From contig NZ_JAPFGB010000030.1 of the NCBI RefSeq assembly GCF_026241095.1, positions 1 to 64,000 on the forward strand: a stretch of DNA of 64,000 bases, in the 5' to 3' direction. The stretch is from Saccharopolyspora sp. NFXS83. GTDB lineage: Bacteria; Actinomycetota; Actinomycetes; Mycobacteriales; Pseudonocardiaceae. Positions 1 through 10,089 of this stretch are shown one piece after another. Under the pieces are notes generated by a model that saw only the letters and a program-made list of their open reading frames with translations, had not been told where the DNA came from and searched no databases. The position numbers were made by a program, and so were the translations under genes. The stretch's first letter is position 1, and each line of letters starts with the position of its first letter.

Positions 1-27
1 GCGAGGAAGCCGCTGAGGTTCCGCCAC
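1..27 (-). repeat. Edge-truncated copy of an interspersed inverted-repeat element (copy 1)
   Basis: The first 27 bases equal, in reverse orientation, the left end of the element seen complete near 18095-18187 and 62411-62504. Read on the minus strand the shared text is GGCGGAACCTCAGCGG followed by CTTCCTCGC. The rest of this copy would lie left of the window. Like the other copies it sits beyond a gene 3' end. Confidence 0.7.
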
Positions 28-71
28 CCGCCCCCAAAGCAAAAAGACCCCGACCCCCGCAGACGTGCGGA

Positions 72-136
72 CCCCCGGCCCGGTTCGGGGCAGGGCCGGG
101 GGAGCCGCGCCCCGTGCGGTGTCCACCGCACGGGGC
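72..136. terminator. Two tandem GC hairpins
   Basis: Two perfect stems lie back to back: 72-81 pairs with 93-102 (10 bp) and 109-121 pairs with 124-136 (13 bp, 2-nt loop). No T-run follows on either strand, as is common for actinomycete terminators. They may serve the carboxypeptidase gene that ends at 303 on the minus strand or a gene left of the window. The remaining bases 137-302 show no gene. Confidence 0.5.
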
Positions 137-302
137 AGGAGTGGGTGGCCGGTTCGGGGTCGCACCGTGAGGCGGTCCGTAGGTCATCCGGGCCGCCCGC
201 CACCAACTCCTATAAACGAGAATGCCGGGTCTAGCTTCTGGTCGAAGCCGTGCGATTACCCGAGTACTACCTAGCCCGTCCGAGTGATCAGGACGCGCAG
301 GA

Positions 303-1694
303 TCAGGGATGGTCGGTCGCGCGGTCGGCCTCGCGGCGGGCGGCGGCGAGCTTGGCTCGGCGCCTGCGCAGCACGGCGAACGCGCCGGCGACGACGATGC
401 CCGCGACGGCGAGCAGGGTCAGCGGTCCGCCGACGGTGCCGTACATGGGGGAGGACGGTTCGTCCACGTCGGCCGCGGCCTGCGGTTCCGGTTCGTGCTC
501 GGCCTCCGACGTCGGCGACGGCTCGGTCACCAGCTCGCCCACCGCGGCGTCGCGCGGCAGCGAGAACCCGTAGTCGAGCAGGTGCATCGTGTGCTGGGAC
601 TGCTTGACGGGCTTGTTCTCCCCGCGCATCAGCACCGCGACGAGCCGCCTGCCGTCGCGTTCGGCGGCGGCGATGAAGGTGTGCCGCGCGTCGTCGGTGA
701 AGCCGGTCTTGCCGCCCAGCGCTCCCGGGTAGTTCCACAGCACGGCGTTGTCGCTCTCCACCGGGATCGGTGGTTCACCCGGTTTGCCGGGCAGCTGGAT
801 CTCCCGGGTCGCCTCGGCGCTCGCGAACTCGGGGTGGCGCATCGCGGTCCGGAAGATCAGCGCCAGGTCGTAGGCGGAGGTGCTCATGCCCGGACCGTCC
901 AAACCGGATGGTGTGGCGGTGCGGGTGTCGTGCGCGCCGATCTCGGCGGCGAGCGCGTTCATCTTGTGGACGGTCTCCTCGACGCCGCCGAGCTTCATCG
1001 CGAGCGCGTGCGCGGCGTCGTTGCCGGACTGCATGATCAGCCCGGCCAGCACCTGCCGCACGGTGTAGACGACGCCGGGTTCGAGCCCCACCCGGCTGCC
1101 TTCCTGGTCGGCGTCGGCCTGGGTGGCGATGATCCGGTCGTCCAGGGCGAGTTCCCGGATCGTCACCAGCGCGGTGAGCACCTTGATCGTGGAGGCAGGT
1201 CGGTGCCGCGCGTGCGGATCGCGCGCCGCCACGACCTGCCCGGTGTCCAGGTCGGCGAGCACCCAGGACTGGGCGGCGACCGGGTCGATCGGCGCGGGCG
1301 GAACGCCGGGCGGCCGGACTTCCCCGCATTCGGCGAGCCGCGGGCCGCCGACGGGTTCGTCGGGGATCGGCAGCGGTTCCGGGGCGGGCACGCCCGGCGG
1401 CGGCACCTCGGAGGTGTCCACGGCCGCCGGTGGCGCGGCGGCGTTCGGGCAACCGCCGCCCGGTGCCGCGGGGGCGGCCGTCGCGGTCAGCGGCACGGGC
1501 CCCAGCAGCAGGAGCGCGGCGCATCCCGCGACGGCGAGCCGCAGGCCCGTCGAGCTCGGCCGGTGGTCCGAAGGCGATCTGCGCCGATCCGCGAACGATC
1601 CCGCTTCCGAGGCATTCGGCAGGAATGCCGGATTCCTCGGCTGAGACGGGGTTGTGCGGACCGGGGCGACCGGGCGGTGAGCTCTCACGGGCAC
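303..1694 (-). CDS. D-alanyl-D-alanine carboxypeptidase (PBP5-like, peptidase S11)
   Basis: Membrane-anchored penicillin-binding enzyme that trims the terminal D-alanine of peptidoglycan stem peptides outside the cell. All three catalytic boxes are visible in the 463-residue reading: SxxK as STIK at 168-171, SGN at 223-225 and KTG at 329-331. A signal-type hydrophobic stretch lies at about 51-73, a Pro-rich linker follows, and a C-terminal membrane segment with a basic tail closes the protein, so it is anchored at its C-terminus. The long basic N-terminus before the signal makes the GTG start at 1694 uncertain. It diverges from the SCO4848-type gene, the same pair found in Streptomyces (SCO4847/SCO4848). 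Family assignment is firm; which physiological carboxypeptidase it is remains open. Confidence 0.93.
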   Translation of the reverse strand: MPVRAHRPVAPVRTTPSQPRNPAFLPNASEAGSFADRRRSPSDHRPSSTGLRLAVAGCAALLLLGPVPLTATAAPAAPGGGCPNAAAPPAAVDTSEVPPPGVPAPEPLPIPDEPVGGPRLAECGEVRPPGVPPAPIDPVAAQSWVLADLDTGQVVAARDPHARHRPASTIKVLTALVTIRELALDDRIIATQADADQEGSRVGLEPGVVYTVRQVLAGLIMQSGNDAAHALAMKLGGVEETVHKMNALAAEIGAHDTRTATPSGLDGPGMSTSAYDLALIFRTAMRHPEFASAEATREIQLPGKPGEPPIPVESDNAVLWNYPGALGGKTGFTDDARHTFIAAAERDGRRLVAVLMRGENKPVKQSQHTMHLLDYGFSLPRDAAVGELVTEPSPTSEAEHEPEPQAAADVDEPSSPMYGTVGGPLTLLAVAGIVVAGAFAVLRRRRAKLAAARREADRATDHP

Positions 1695-1867
1695 GAGCTC
1701 AGGCTAGCGAACGCGGCGGCGCGATGATCCCCGGTCCGCGGAGATCATCACGAGCCGCCCCGGCGGAGCCACCGCCCGGCGGACCACCGGGCCGCGCCGG
1801 GAGACCTGGCCCACCTGCGGGCCGGGGCGCTCGAGCCTGCCACCAGGGCAGGGTGATACTGGGCCGC

Positions 1868-2095
1868 GTGACGTTCTCCCGCCGTACCGCCCTGTTCCTG
1901 CTCGCTTTCGGCGTCTGGTCCTGGTTGTTGTGGCCGACCTTCTTCCGCAACATCTGGATCAGCGAGAACTCCTGGCAGGCGGGCGCGCCCACGCCGTTCC
2001 TCTACGTGCACTTCGCGATCGCCGCGGTGTCGCTGGTGCTCGGCACCGCCATCGGCGTGCTCGGCTGGCGGGCGTTCCGCGCGACCCGCGGCTGA
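1868..2095 (+). CDS. SCO4848-family small membrane protein
   Basis: A 75-residue protein with GTG start and two hydrophobic segments (about 8-24 and 45-65) joined by a loop containing FFRNIWISENSW, the hallmark region of the actinobacterial SCO4848 family. Function is unknown in the family. It is recognised partly by position, since its homologue stands beside a D-Ala-D-Ala carboxypeptidase gene in Streptomyces, and here it diverges from one across a 173-bp gap that must hold both promoters. Longer upstream readings of the same frame run through the carboxypeptidase gene and are not credible. Confidence 0.75.
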   Translation: MTFSRRTALFLLAFGVWSWLLWPTFFRNIWISENSWQAGAPTPFLYVHFAIAAVSLVLGTAIGVLGWRAFRATRG

Positions 2096-2110
2096 ACGGT
2101 TCGCGCGCGG

Positions 2111-2329
2111 TCAGCCCGCCCGCGGTTCGCCGCGCAGCGCGGCGAGCGTCAGCACGTCCCCGCCGACCCCCCAGCCGCCGTCGGCGACGTCCTCCACGAG
2201 CACGAGGGTGGTGGCGCGGGCCCGTTCGCCGTAGATCTCGGCGTACAGGTCGGTGACGCGGTGCACGAGCCGTTCCTTCTGCTCGGCGTCGAGCGATCCG
2301 GCGGGCACCTTCAGGTTCGCGAACGGCAT
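2111..2329 (-). CDS. 4-oxalocrotonate tautomerase-like protein
   Basis: A 72-residue member of the tautomerase superfamily. The chosen start gives MPFANLKVP, which places the catalytic Pro-1 directly after the initiator Met, as this family requires; a strong GGAGGAGA ribosome-binding site lies 7 bases upstream, so the upstream ATG at 2356 is rejected. The residues that define substrate in this family cannot be read reliably from so short a sequence, so the substrate is not assigned. It follows the SDR gene by 23 bp on the same strand and is probably cotranscribed with it. Confidence 0.8.
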   Translation of the reverse strand: MPFANLKVPAGSLDAEQKERLVHRVTDLYAEIYGERARATTLVLVEDVADGGWGVGGDVLTLAALRGEPRAG

Positions 2330-2352
2330 GGTCTTCTCCTCCGGTCCGTGGA

Positions 2353-3117
2353 TCACTCGCCGTGGGGGTCGGCGGCGTTGAGCGCGGCCACCACCTGGTC
2401 GTAGTCGCCGCGCGCCTCCCCGTAGCGGAGGAACTTCACCCGCTCGACCAGGACCTCGCGGGCTTCGGGCTGGGATTCGAGCAGCGCGACGACCTCGTCG
2501 GCGAATTCGTCGAGCGGCATCGCGTGCGGGCTCTCCTGGTGGCCGGGCAGCAGTTCGGTGCGCACGGCCGGTGGTGCGAGCTCCTGCACTCGCACGCTGG
2601 TGTCCGCCAGCTGCAGCCGCAGCGATTCGGTGAGCATGTGGATCGCGGCCTTCGACGCGTTGTAGCTGGGCGTGGCGCGCAGCGGGGTGAACGCGAGCCC
2701 GGAGGACACGGTGAGGATGGTGGCGTCCGGCCGCGTCCGCAGGTGCTCGATGAACTCGGCGATGAGCCGGATCGGGCCGAGCACGTTGGTGGCGATGACG
2801 TCTTCGGCCGAGTCGAGGAAACCGGCGGGCGCGTGCCAGTCCTCGACGCGCATGATCCCGGCCATCGGGACGAGCACGTTGAGGCCGGGGTGCCGCGCCA
2901 GCACCGCTGCGGACGCGTCGCGGATGCTCGCCGGGTCGGTGGTGTCGATCGCCGCGGTGTCGATGCCGGGGTTCTCGGCGGCGATCCGCGCGAGCAGTTC
3001 CTCGCGGCGACCGCCGATGATCACTGTGTTGCCCTTGGCCTGGAGGCGCAACGCGAGGGCGAGGCCGATGCCGCTGCTGGCGCCGGGGATGAAGATGGTG
3101 TTGCCGCTGATGTGCAT
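2353..3117 (-). CDS. SDR-family oxidoreductase (DltE-like)
   Basis: Classical short-chain dehydrogenase of 254 residues. The start at 3117 puts the cofactor loop GASSGIG near residue 13, as usual for the family; the arginines after the second strand (GGRREE) suggest NADP(H). The catalytic Ser lies in TVSSGLAF and the YxxxK pair in YNASK. Substrate unknown. It is divergent from the MmyB-type regulator across a 100-bp gap, an arrangement very common in actinomycetes in which the regulator represses or activates the dehydrogenase. It probably heads a two-gene operon with the tautomerase. Confidence 0.88.
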   Translation of the reverse strand: MHISGNTIFIPGASSGIGLALALRLQAKGNTVIIGGRREELLARIAAENPGIDTAAIDTTDPASIRDASAAVLARHPGLNVLVPMAGIMRVEDWHAPAGFLDSAEDVIATNVLGPIRLIAEFIEHLRTRPDATILTVSSGLAFTPLRATPSYNASKAAIHMLTESLRLQLADTSVRVQELAPPAVRTELLPGHQESPHAMPLDEFADEVVALLESQPEAREVLVERVKFLRYGEARGDYDQVVAALNAADPHGE

Positions 3118-3217
3118 GCCACGAGTCTCAGCGGGCGGCGGTGCCACGTGCAGAGACCGGTCATCGGGGGATCCGCGGTCCCTGGTCGGCGCCGTCGGCC
3201 GGGGCCATGCTGGTGGC
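3118..3217. promoter_or_regulatory. Divergent promoter region between SDR and MmyB-type regulator
   Basis: This 100-bp spacer must contain promoters for both directions. A perfect 8-bp palindrome GACCGGTC at 3155-3162 is the only compact symmetrical site seen and is a candidate operator for the adjacent regulator. The operator role is inference. Confidence 0.35.
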
Positions 3218-4066
3218 ATGGACCGCGCCGAGCTCGCCACTTTCCTGTCCCGCCGCCGGGCGGCGTTGCGCCCCGCCGACGTCGGCCTGCCACCGGGTGC
3301 GCGCAGGCGCACTCCGGGGTTGCGGCGGGAGGAGGTGGCGTCGCTGGCGGGGATGTCCACGGACTACTACACCCGGCTGGAGCAGCGCCGCGGCCCGCAC
3401 CCCAGCGCGCAGCTGCTCACCGCGCTGGCCAGGGCGTTGCGGCTGACCGACGACGAGCGGGACTACCTGTTCCGCGTGGCCGGGCACAACGCCCCGACGT
3501 CGGTGGTCGCTGCGACGCACGTGGCGCCCGCGCTGCTGCGGGTGCTGGACCGGCTCGACGACACTCCGGCGCTGATCCTGTCCGCGCTGGGGGAGACGCT
3601 GGTGCAGAACCGGTTGGCGGTCGCCCTGCTCGGCGACCGCTCCGGCTACACCGGGCTGTCCCGCAGCGAGATCTACCGCTGGTTCACCGCCCCGGAGCAC
3701 GAGCGCCGGATGTACCCGGAGGACGACCGGGCCCGGCAGAGCCGCGCGCAGGTCGCGAACCTGCGCACCAGCTACGGGATGATGGGCGACGCCTCCGCCG
3801 CCGGCGACCTGGTGCGGGCGTTGCACAGGGAGAGCGCGGAGTTCGCCGAGCTGTGGCAGCGCCACGAGGTCGCGAAGCGCTTCGCCGACCACAAGACGCT
3901 GCTGCACCCCGAGCTCGGCGCGATCGAGCTGGACTGCCAGGTCCTGTTCACCGAGGACCAGTCCCAGGCGCTGCTCGTGCTCACCGCCGCCCCGGGAACC
4001 GAGGGCCACGCCAAGCTGGAACTCCTGGGCGTCGTCGGCCACGAACGCTTCACCGACGCCCAGTGA
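3218..4066 (+). CDS. Helix-turn-helix regulator with MmyB-like ligand domain
   Basis: A 282-residue transcription factor. An XRE-type helix-turn-helix occupies about residues 25-85, with the family text RRTPGLRREEVASLAGMSTDYY and LEQRRGPHPS. The remainder matches the MmyB-like C-terminal domain, a PAS-like pocket thought to bind fatty-acid-like ligands; typical text includes IYRWFTAPEHER and LLHPELGAIELDC. This architecture is abundant in Streptomyces and relatives and usually controls a divergent dehydrogenase gene, as here. ATG at 3218 is the only start that gives the normal N-terminus. Confidence 0.88.
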   Translation: MDRAELATFLSRRRAALRPADVGLPPGARRRTPGLRREEVASLAGMSTDYYTRLEQRRGPHPSAQLLTALARALRLTDDERDYLFRVAGHNAPTSVVAATHVAPALLRVLDRLDDTPALILSALGETLVQNRLAVALLGDRSGYTGLSRSEIYRWFTAPEHERRMYPEDDRARQSRAQVANLRTSYGMMGDASAAGDLVRALHRESAEFAELWQRHEVAKRFADHKTLLHPELGAIELDCQVLFTEDQSQALLVLTAAPGTEGHAKLELLGVVGHERFTDAQ

Positions 4067-4111
4067 CCGGGGCACGATCGTGTCCGGCCCGGAGAGCGGT
4101 TCGGGACGTCG

Positions 4112-5578
4112 TCAGTTCGGCCGGACCCGTGGAACTCCGCCCTTGCGGCCGAGGTCGAACGTGATGCGGTAGATGTCCGGCAGGTCAAGCATCCCGCTAG
4201 TGCGCCGTTTCATCACGCCCAGCTCGATCAGCTCTTCGACCAAGCTCTCCGCACGGTGGTTGCGGGGACCGGCCGAAACCTGTTGCTTCGTTTCCTGGCG
4301 CCCCTGCTCGCTGGACTGGGCCCGCTGGTGCTCGTCAAGGAGCTTCGGGAGGTCCACTTCGCCCCAGCGCGCGGCGACGTCGGCCTGCGAGATGGGGACC
4401 TGCTTTCCCGCCAGCGGCTTGATCGTCACAGGAACCCACCTGATGTCCTCGGTCAATTCCCCTACCCGCGTCTCGGACGCGGCCTGCACGCCTTTTTTGA
4501 TCGCGTCCCAGTGCAGGGCGTGCTCATATCCGGCGTGTTGAGCGCCCGAGCTCTCCCCCGCGCGGCGCAACGCTTCCAGGAAGCTGCGTGGGCTGATCTG
4601 GTCGGTGCCATCTGCGAGGTGGTTGGGCAGCCAGGTGTAGGTGTGGCCCTTCCTGTGGTTCTGCCCCATGTACGGCCCTGCGATCGCTATGAAGGTCGCG
4701 TTCTGCCTCTCGCGGTCGCCGGTCAGCGCGTCGGGCGCCACGTAGCGGTGCTGGGATTCTCGCCAGCGGCCGGTGGAGGACCGAAACACCTCGGCGTGGT
4801 CGCTTTCCGCATTGCCCAGCTGGTGGAAGAACAGCCCGTACAGGTTGGACCGGGTCCACGTGAGCTCGGCCGCGTTCGAGATGAGTTTCGAGGAGTCGGC
4901 GAAGTTGAGCGAGAGGTTGTTCAGCATGTCGGGCCGGATGAAGACCTTCGCCCGCAGGTGCCGCGTCATCATCCGGAGTTCCAGTGCGACCCGCAGGATC
5001 GCGGTGGCGAGGCGGTCTGCTTGCGACCGCTCCTGGTGGGTCCGCTCCAACGCGTCGAACATGACCAGCTCGGTGCGGCCCGCACGCTCGGCTTCTTCAT
5101 CGGCGCGGGCGAGCGCTCCCGCTCTGTCCTCCGGGTTGTCCCGCACCCATTCCACCCGTGCCGACCACTTCGGGAGAGCTCGGACCTCCGGCACCTCCAG
5201 TGCTTGCAAGACGACCGCGTACCAGATGTCCCTCGGTTCTGCTCCGCGATCGAGCATCGCCCGGATGGTGTCCGCGTCCGGGTATCGGGCAGGCAGCAGT
5301 GCCGCCCCGTGCCCGGGGTGGGGAACGATCCGGCGCAGCTGGGGGAGGCGGTACTCCTCGGCCGCCAGTTCGCGCAGCTGGTCCTTCTGCAACGCTTGGA
5401 ACCACACCGACTTCCCGACTCCGCGCCCGCCCCTGACGATGGTCACGTCCGGATCCAGCGACAGGCGGTGGCTGGATGGGGTGAACAGCGTGCGCGGATC
5501 GATCGGACTGGTGTCTGCGTCCACTGTGGAGGGAATTGCCGCCAGGAGTTCCCGGTACTGGTGAGGGGTGAGGCTCAT
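4112..5578 (-). CDS. P-loop ATPase, third gene of the HEPN/KGGVGR operon
   Basis: Protein of 488 residues with an unambiguous Walker A loop GGRGVGKS at 50-57 preceded by a beta-strand (VTIVR), and a Walker B-like strand LVMFDAL at 171-177 (Asp175). The middle is alpha-helical and charged. The C-terminal 60 residues (ESLVEELIELGVM, then SGMLDLPDIYRI) look like a small winged-helix domain, ending GRKGGVPRVRPN. I do not recognise a named family with a tested function. Its ATG overlaps the stop of the upstream KGGVGR ATPase gene by 4 bases, so translation is coupled and the two ATPases likely act together. Role as an effector or sensor in conflict is inferred from partners only. Its codon choice is slightly less GC-extreme than the flanking housekeeping genes. 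Confidence 0.75.
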   Translation of the reverse strand: MSLTPHQYRELLAAIPSTVDADTSPIDPRTLFTPSSHRLSLDPDVTIVRGGRGVGKSVWFQALQKDQLRELAAEEYRLPQLRRIVPHPGHGAALLPARYPDADTIRAMLDRGAEPRDIWYAVVLQALEVPEVRALPKWSARVEWVRDNPEDRAGALARADEEAERAGRTELVMFDALERTHQERSQADRLATAILRVALELRMMTRHLRAKVFIRPDMLNNLSLNFADSSKLISNAAELTWTRSNLYGLFFHQLGNAESDHAEVFRSSTGRWRESQHRYVAPDALTGDRERQNATFIAIAGPYMGQNHRKGHTYTWLPNHLADGTDQISPRSFLEALRRAGESSGAQHAGYEHALHWDAIKKGVQAASETRVGELTEDIRWVPVTIKPLAGKQVPISQADVAARWGEVDLPKLLDEHQRAQSSEQGRQETKQQVSAGPRNHRAESLVEELIELGVMKRRTSGMLDLPDIYRITFDLGRKGGVPRVRPN

Positions 5579-6900
5579 GCCTGCTCTTCCACGGCGAGGT
5601 CGCCTGCTTCGCGGAGGAACCGCTCGTAGGCGGCCTTGACGAACGGTTGATCGTGCCAGTCCGGGGCTCCGGCGTGGTCGACCCCGATGAGATCGTTGCT
5701 GAACAAGATCGGGAGCGGGAAATGCGGAGCATCCCGATCATCGGGACCGTAGTTGAACGCACCTTCGTCATCCGGGTACGCGTCGTCGTACAAGGTCTCC
5801 GCGAAGCACTGCTGGGCGTGGTCTTGGAAGCGTTCCAGCCGTTCCGGCGCCGACGCTGACGGAACCATGGCCGCAACCATCCGCAACCGTTTGCGGATGT
5901 CGTCGCGGAGCTCTGCCGGGAGCTGACGCCACTGGTCGAACAGCATCCGGTACCCGGCCCAGGTGTGCGGGTTGTCGTTCGCGAACAGCAGGCTCAGGCT
6001 GCTGAGCCGCGTGATCGCGATCGCAGCGATGTCGTGCACTCCGGCCCGGCTGTCCAGGAGGACCACGTCCGGTTCCCGGCTGCGCTCGGCGACCTGCCGT
6101 TCGGCCGCGCTGAGCGCGGATTCGAGGCGGTCGGCCAAGGTGCGCGGCGCACCGTTGTCGGCGTCGGGGAGCTCGGCGTACACCCGGTTGAGCTTGGCCA
6201 GGTAGTCGCGCTGGTACACGCCCCCGGGTTCCCGGCCGTCGGCGGCCAGCAACCACACTTCGCCGTTGCCGGGCGGCCTGATCACTTCGCTGCGGCTGAC
6301 CAGGTCGAGCCCGGCCTCGTTGCCCACTGCGGATTCCACGAGGTGGTCGACGAGCCCGTGCGCGGAACGGTTGTCCGGTTGTTGCAGAAGTTCGCCGACA
6401 CCGGGTGATTCCAGGTCCAGGTCCGCGACCAGGACGCACAGCCCCCGCTCAGCGAGGCTCTTCGCCAGCATGAAGGTCGCGGTCGAGCGGCCGACACCGC
6501 CTTTGAAGGCGTAAAGGGTGATTCGGCGAAGTGGCGGTGTCAGGCTCGGGCGTGCCCAGTCGGCGCCGACCACGGTTCGTTCGAGCACGGCGAACCGACC
6601 GGAGCCGGTATCGCGGTCCCGGGCGTGCCGAACGATCAGGTCAGGGGAGGTCAGCACTGCCTCCGGAACGAACAGCTCGGACGCGCGCAGCACCGGAGGC
6701 CGGGAGCCGAAAGGCCCAGCCGCGATCCGGATCTCGTCCTCCAGGCCGGCCGGGATCTCCTCGCCGCCGGTGTCGTCGAGCACCAGCGTGAGGCGCCCGG
6801 TGAGGTCTCGGATCAGCACGGTGTCGAGGCCGGACATCGACGTGTTCTCGGCGACCTGGCACGCGTTCGCCCACGCTTCGTCGAAGCGGATCGTCGTCAC
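5575..6900 (-). CDS. KGGVGR-motif variant ParA/MinD-like ATPase
   Basis: Protein of 441 residues, GTG start. Residues 1-125 form an alpha/beta N-terminal part of unknown fold. From about 125 there is a deviant-Walker (SIMIBI) ATPase: FKGGVGRST at 132-140, VADLDLESPG around 158-167 and the switch strand VVLLDSRAGVHD at 279-290. In ordinary ParA/MinD proteins the loop reads KGGxGKT/S; the Lys-to-Arg change is the defining mark of the KGGVGR variant group, which keeps the upstream signature Lys133. Such proteins are found in variable islands with HEPN or other putative effector genes. Start overlaps the HEPN-like gene stop (GTGA) and stop overlaps the next ATPase start (ATGA). Confidence 0.85.
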   Translation of the reverse strand: MTTIRFDEAWANACQVAENTSMSGLDTVLIRDLTGRLTLVLDDTGGEEIPAGLEDEIRIAAGPFGSRPPVLRASELFVPEAVLTSPDLIVRHARDRDTGSGRFAVLERTVVGADWARPSLTPPLRRITLYAFKGGVGRSTATFMLAKSLAERGLCVLVADLDLESPGVGELLQQPDNRSAHGLVDHLVESAVGNEAGLDLVSRSEVIRPPGNGEVWLLAADGREPGGVYQRDYLAKLNRVYAELPDADNGAPRTLADRLESALSAAERQVAERSREPDVVLLDSRAGVHDIAAIAITRLSSLSLLFANDNPHTWAGYRMLFDQWRQLPAELRDDIRKRLRMVAAMVPSASAPERLERFQDHAQQCFAETLYDDAYPDDEGAFNYGPDDRDAPHFPLPILFSNDLIGVDHAGAPDWHDQPFVKAAYERFLREAGDLAVEEQA

Positions 6901-7349
6901 GGGAGTGCTCCGTAGATCTGCGCCTGTTGGTGGAACGAGAGTATCTTCCGCGCCTCATCGAGGTGGGTATCAGCGCGGCGGGCGTCGATGTGCGAGCCGT
7001 CCGAATAGCGCTCAGCGACATCCCAGCGCAGGAAGGGATTGGTCCCGGTGATCACTTGGTGGAAGGTGCTGCCGGTCCGCCCGGAGGAGATCAATCCCAA
7101 TTCCCGCCACAAACCCGGTAAGTGGCCGTAACGGGAGTCCGAGTGCTGTGGATGCGTTGGTCTTCCCCTGCGGACGACACCACCGAGGTGCCCGACGAGG
7201 ATCGCCTTCAACGCACATTCGGCCGCGACGCCGGCGAGGTGATCGGCGTTCGCGAACCGTTGTTCCTCCCGCAACAGCTGGGCATCCCGGTAATGACGAT
7301 CTGCCGCGTCCGCGAAGCGGGTGGTGTCCGGTGGCTCGAGCACGATCAC
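6897..7349 (-). CDS. HEPN-like protein, first gene of the conflict operon
   Basis: A 150-residue helical protein. The stretch HYRDAQLLREEQRFANADHL followed by AGVAAECALKAIL fits the first two helices of HEPN domains (A..LA..AAE.ALKA), and the later W..AERY helix pair fits helix four. An Arg114-x5-His120 spacing satisfies the Rx4-6H rule of HEPN RNases, but many HEPN proteins carry only part of it, so nuclease activity is not claimed. Starts are GTG at 7349 or 7343. No Shine-Dalgarno is visible, and TATGCT ends six bases before the second GTG, which would suit a leaderless mRNA. It overlaps the KGGVGR gene by 3 bases. Confidence 0.6.
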   Translation of the reverse strand: MIVLEPPDTTRFADAADRHYRDAQLLREEQRFANADHLAGVAAECALKAILVGHLGGVVRRGRPTHPQHSDSRYGHLPGLWRELGLISSGRTGSTFHQVITGTNPFLRWDVAERYSDGSHIDARRADTHLDEARKILSFHQQAQIYGALP

Positions 7350-7355
7350 AGCATA
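7350..7355 (-). promoter_or_regulatory. Candidate -10 box of the HEPN/KGGVGR operon
   Basis: On the minus strand TATGCT occupies these six positions and is followed by six bases and then GTG at 7343. That spacing matches leaderless actinobacterial promoters, where transcription begins at the start codon. No clear -35 hexamer is seen. Confidence 0.35.
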
Positions 7356-7395
7356 CGCATGGTCGTCACGCAGAGTGGTTTCACTTGGAGGCGAA

Positions 7396-7428
7396 ACGGC
7401 GCCCGCCTCCGGTGGAAGCGGGCGCCGT
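7396..7428 (-). terminator. Terminator of the sdh operon
   Basis: Perfect 11-bp stem (7396-7406 with 7418-7428) 14 bases downstream of the sdhB stop, followed on the minus strand by a short TT. It separates sdhB from the conflict operon. Confidence 0.75.
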
Positions 7429-7442
7429 CGTAGTGCCGCGGG

Positions 7443-8230
7443 TCAGCGGCGGCGGAACATCAAGGCTCGCTTGACCTCTTGGATCGCCTTGGTGACCTGG
7501 ATGCCACGCGGGCAGGCGTCCGTGCAGTTGAACGTGGTGCGGCAGCGCCACACGCCGTCCACGTCGTTGAGGATGTCCAGGCGCTCTTCGGAGGCCTCGT
7601 CGCGGCTGTCGAAGATGAACCGGTGCGCGTTGACGATCGCGGCGGGCCCGAAGTAGGAGCCATCCGACCAGTACACCGGGCACGACGTGGTGCACGCCGC
7701 GCACAGGATGCACTTGGTGGTGTCGTCGAAGCGCGCGCGCTCCGCGACGGACTGGGTGCGCTCGCGGGTCGGCTCGTTGCCCGAGGTGACCAGGTACGGC
7801 TTGATCGCCCGGTACGCCTCGAAGAACGGCTCCATGTCGACCAGCAGGTCCTTGTGCACCGGCAGGCCCTTGATGGGCTCGACGCTGATCGTCGTCTCGC
7901 CGTTCTTGGCGAACAGGTCCTTCATGAGGACCTTGCACGCCAGCCGGTTGACGCCGTTGATGCGCATCGCGTCCGAGCCGCAGACACCGTGCGCGCACGA
8001 CCGGCGGAACGTCAGCGAGCCGTCGACGTACCACTTGATGTAGTGCAGCAGGTTCAGCACGCGGTCACTGGGCAGCGCCGGGATCCGGAAGGACTCCCAG
8101 TGCAGGTCCTCGTCGACCTCGGGGTTGAACCGCTGGATGCGGACCGTGACCATGGTCGCGCCCTCGGGGATCGGCGGTGCGTCCGAAGGCAGGTCCGCGG
8201 TCTGTTCGGAGTTCGTGACGGTTGCGGTCA

Positions 8231-8231
<1 letters not shown>
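7443..8231 (-). CDS. sdhB: Succinate dehydrogenase iron-sulfur subunit
   Basis: Electron-transfer subunit of complex II (262 residues). It carries the [2Fe-2S] ligands C79, C84 and C99 with Asp87 at the usual third position (CAHGVCGSD), the [4Fe-4S] set C174-x2-C177-x2-C180-x3-C184, and the [3Fe-4S] ligands C230, C236 and C240. The N-terminal 25 residues are a low-complexity extension. It is the last gene of sdhCDAB; its ATG shares one base with the sdhA stop (TGATG). Confidence 0.97.
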
Positions 8232-10021
<1,790 letters not shown>

Positions 10022-10089
10022 GGTCGCCTCCTAGGGCCGCTGGCGAGGCCGTCCGCTCACTGCGGGGCCTCGAAGCCTGCGCTGTGTCG

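Noticed and set aside
6897-7349. Firm call of HEPN ribonuclease activity from R-x5-H
   Set aside because: The spacing is met once by residues 114-120, but short motifs arise by chance and the family-specific context around it is weak; only a HEPN-like fold is proposed.
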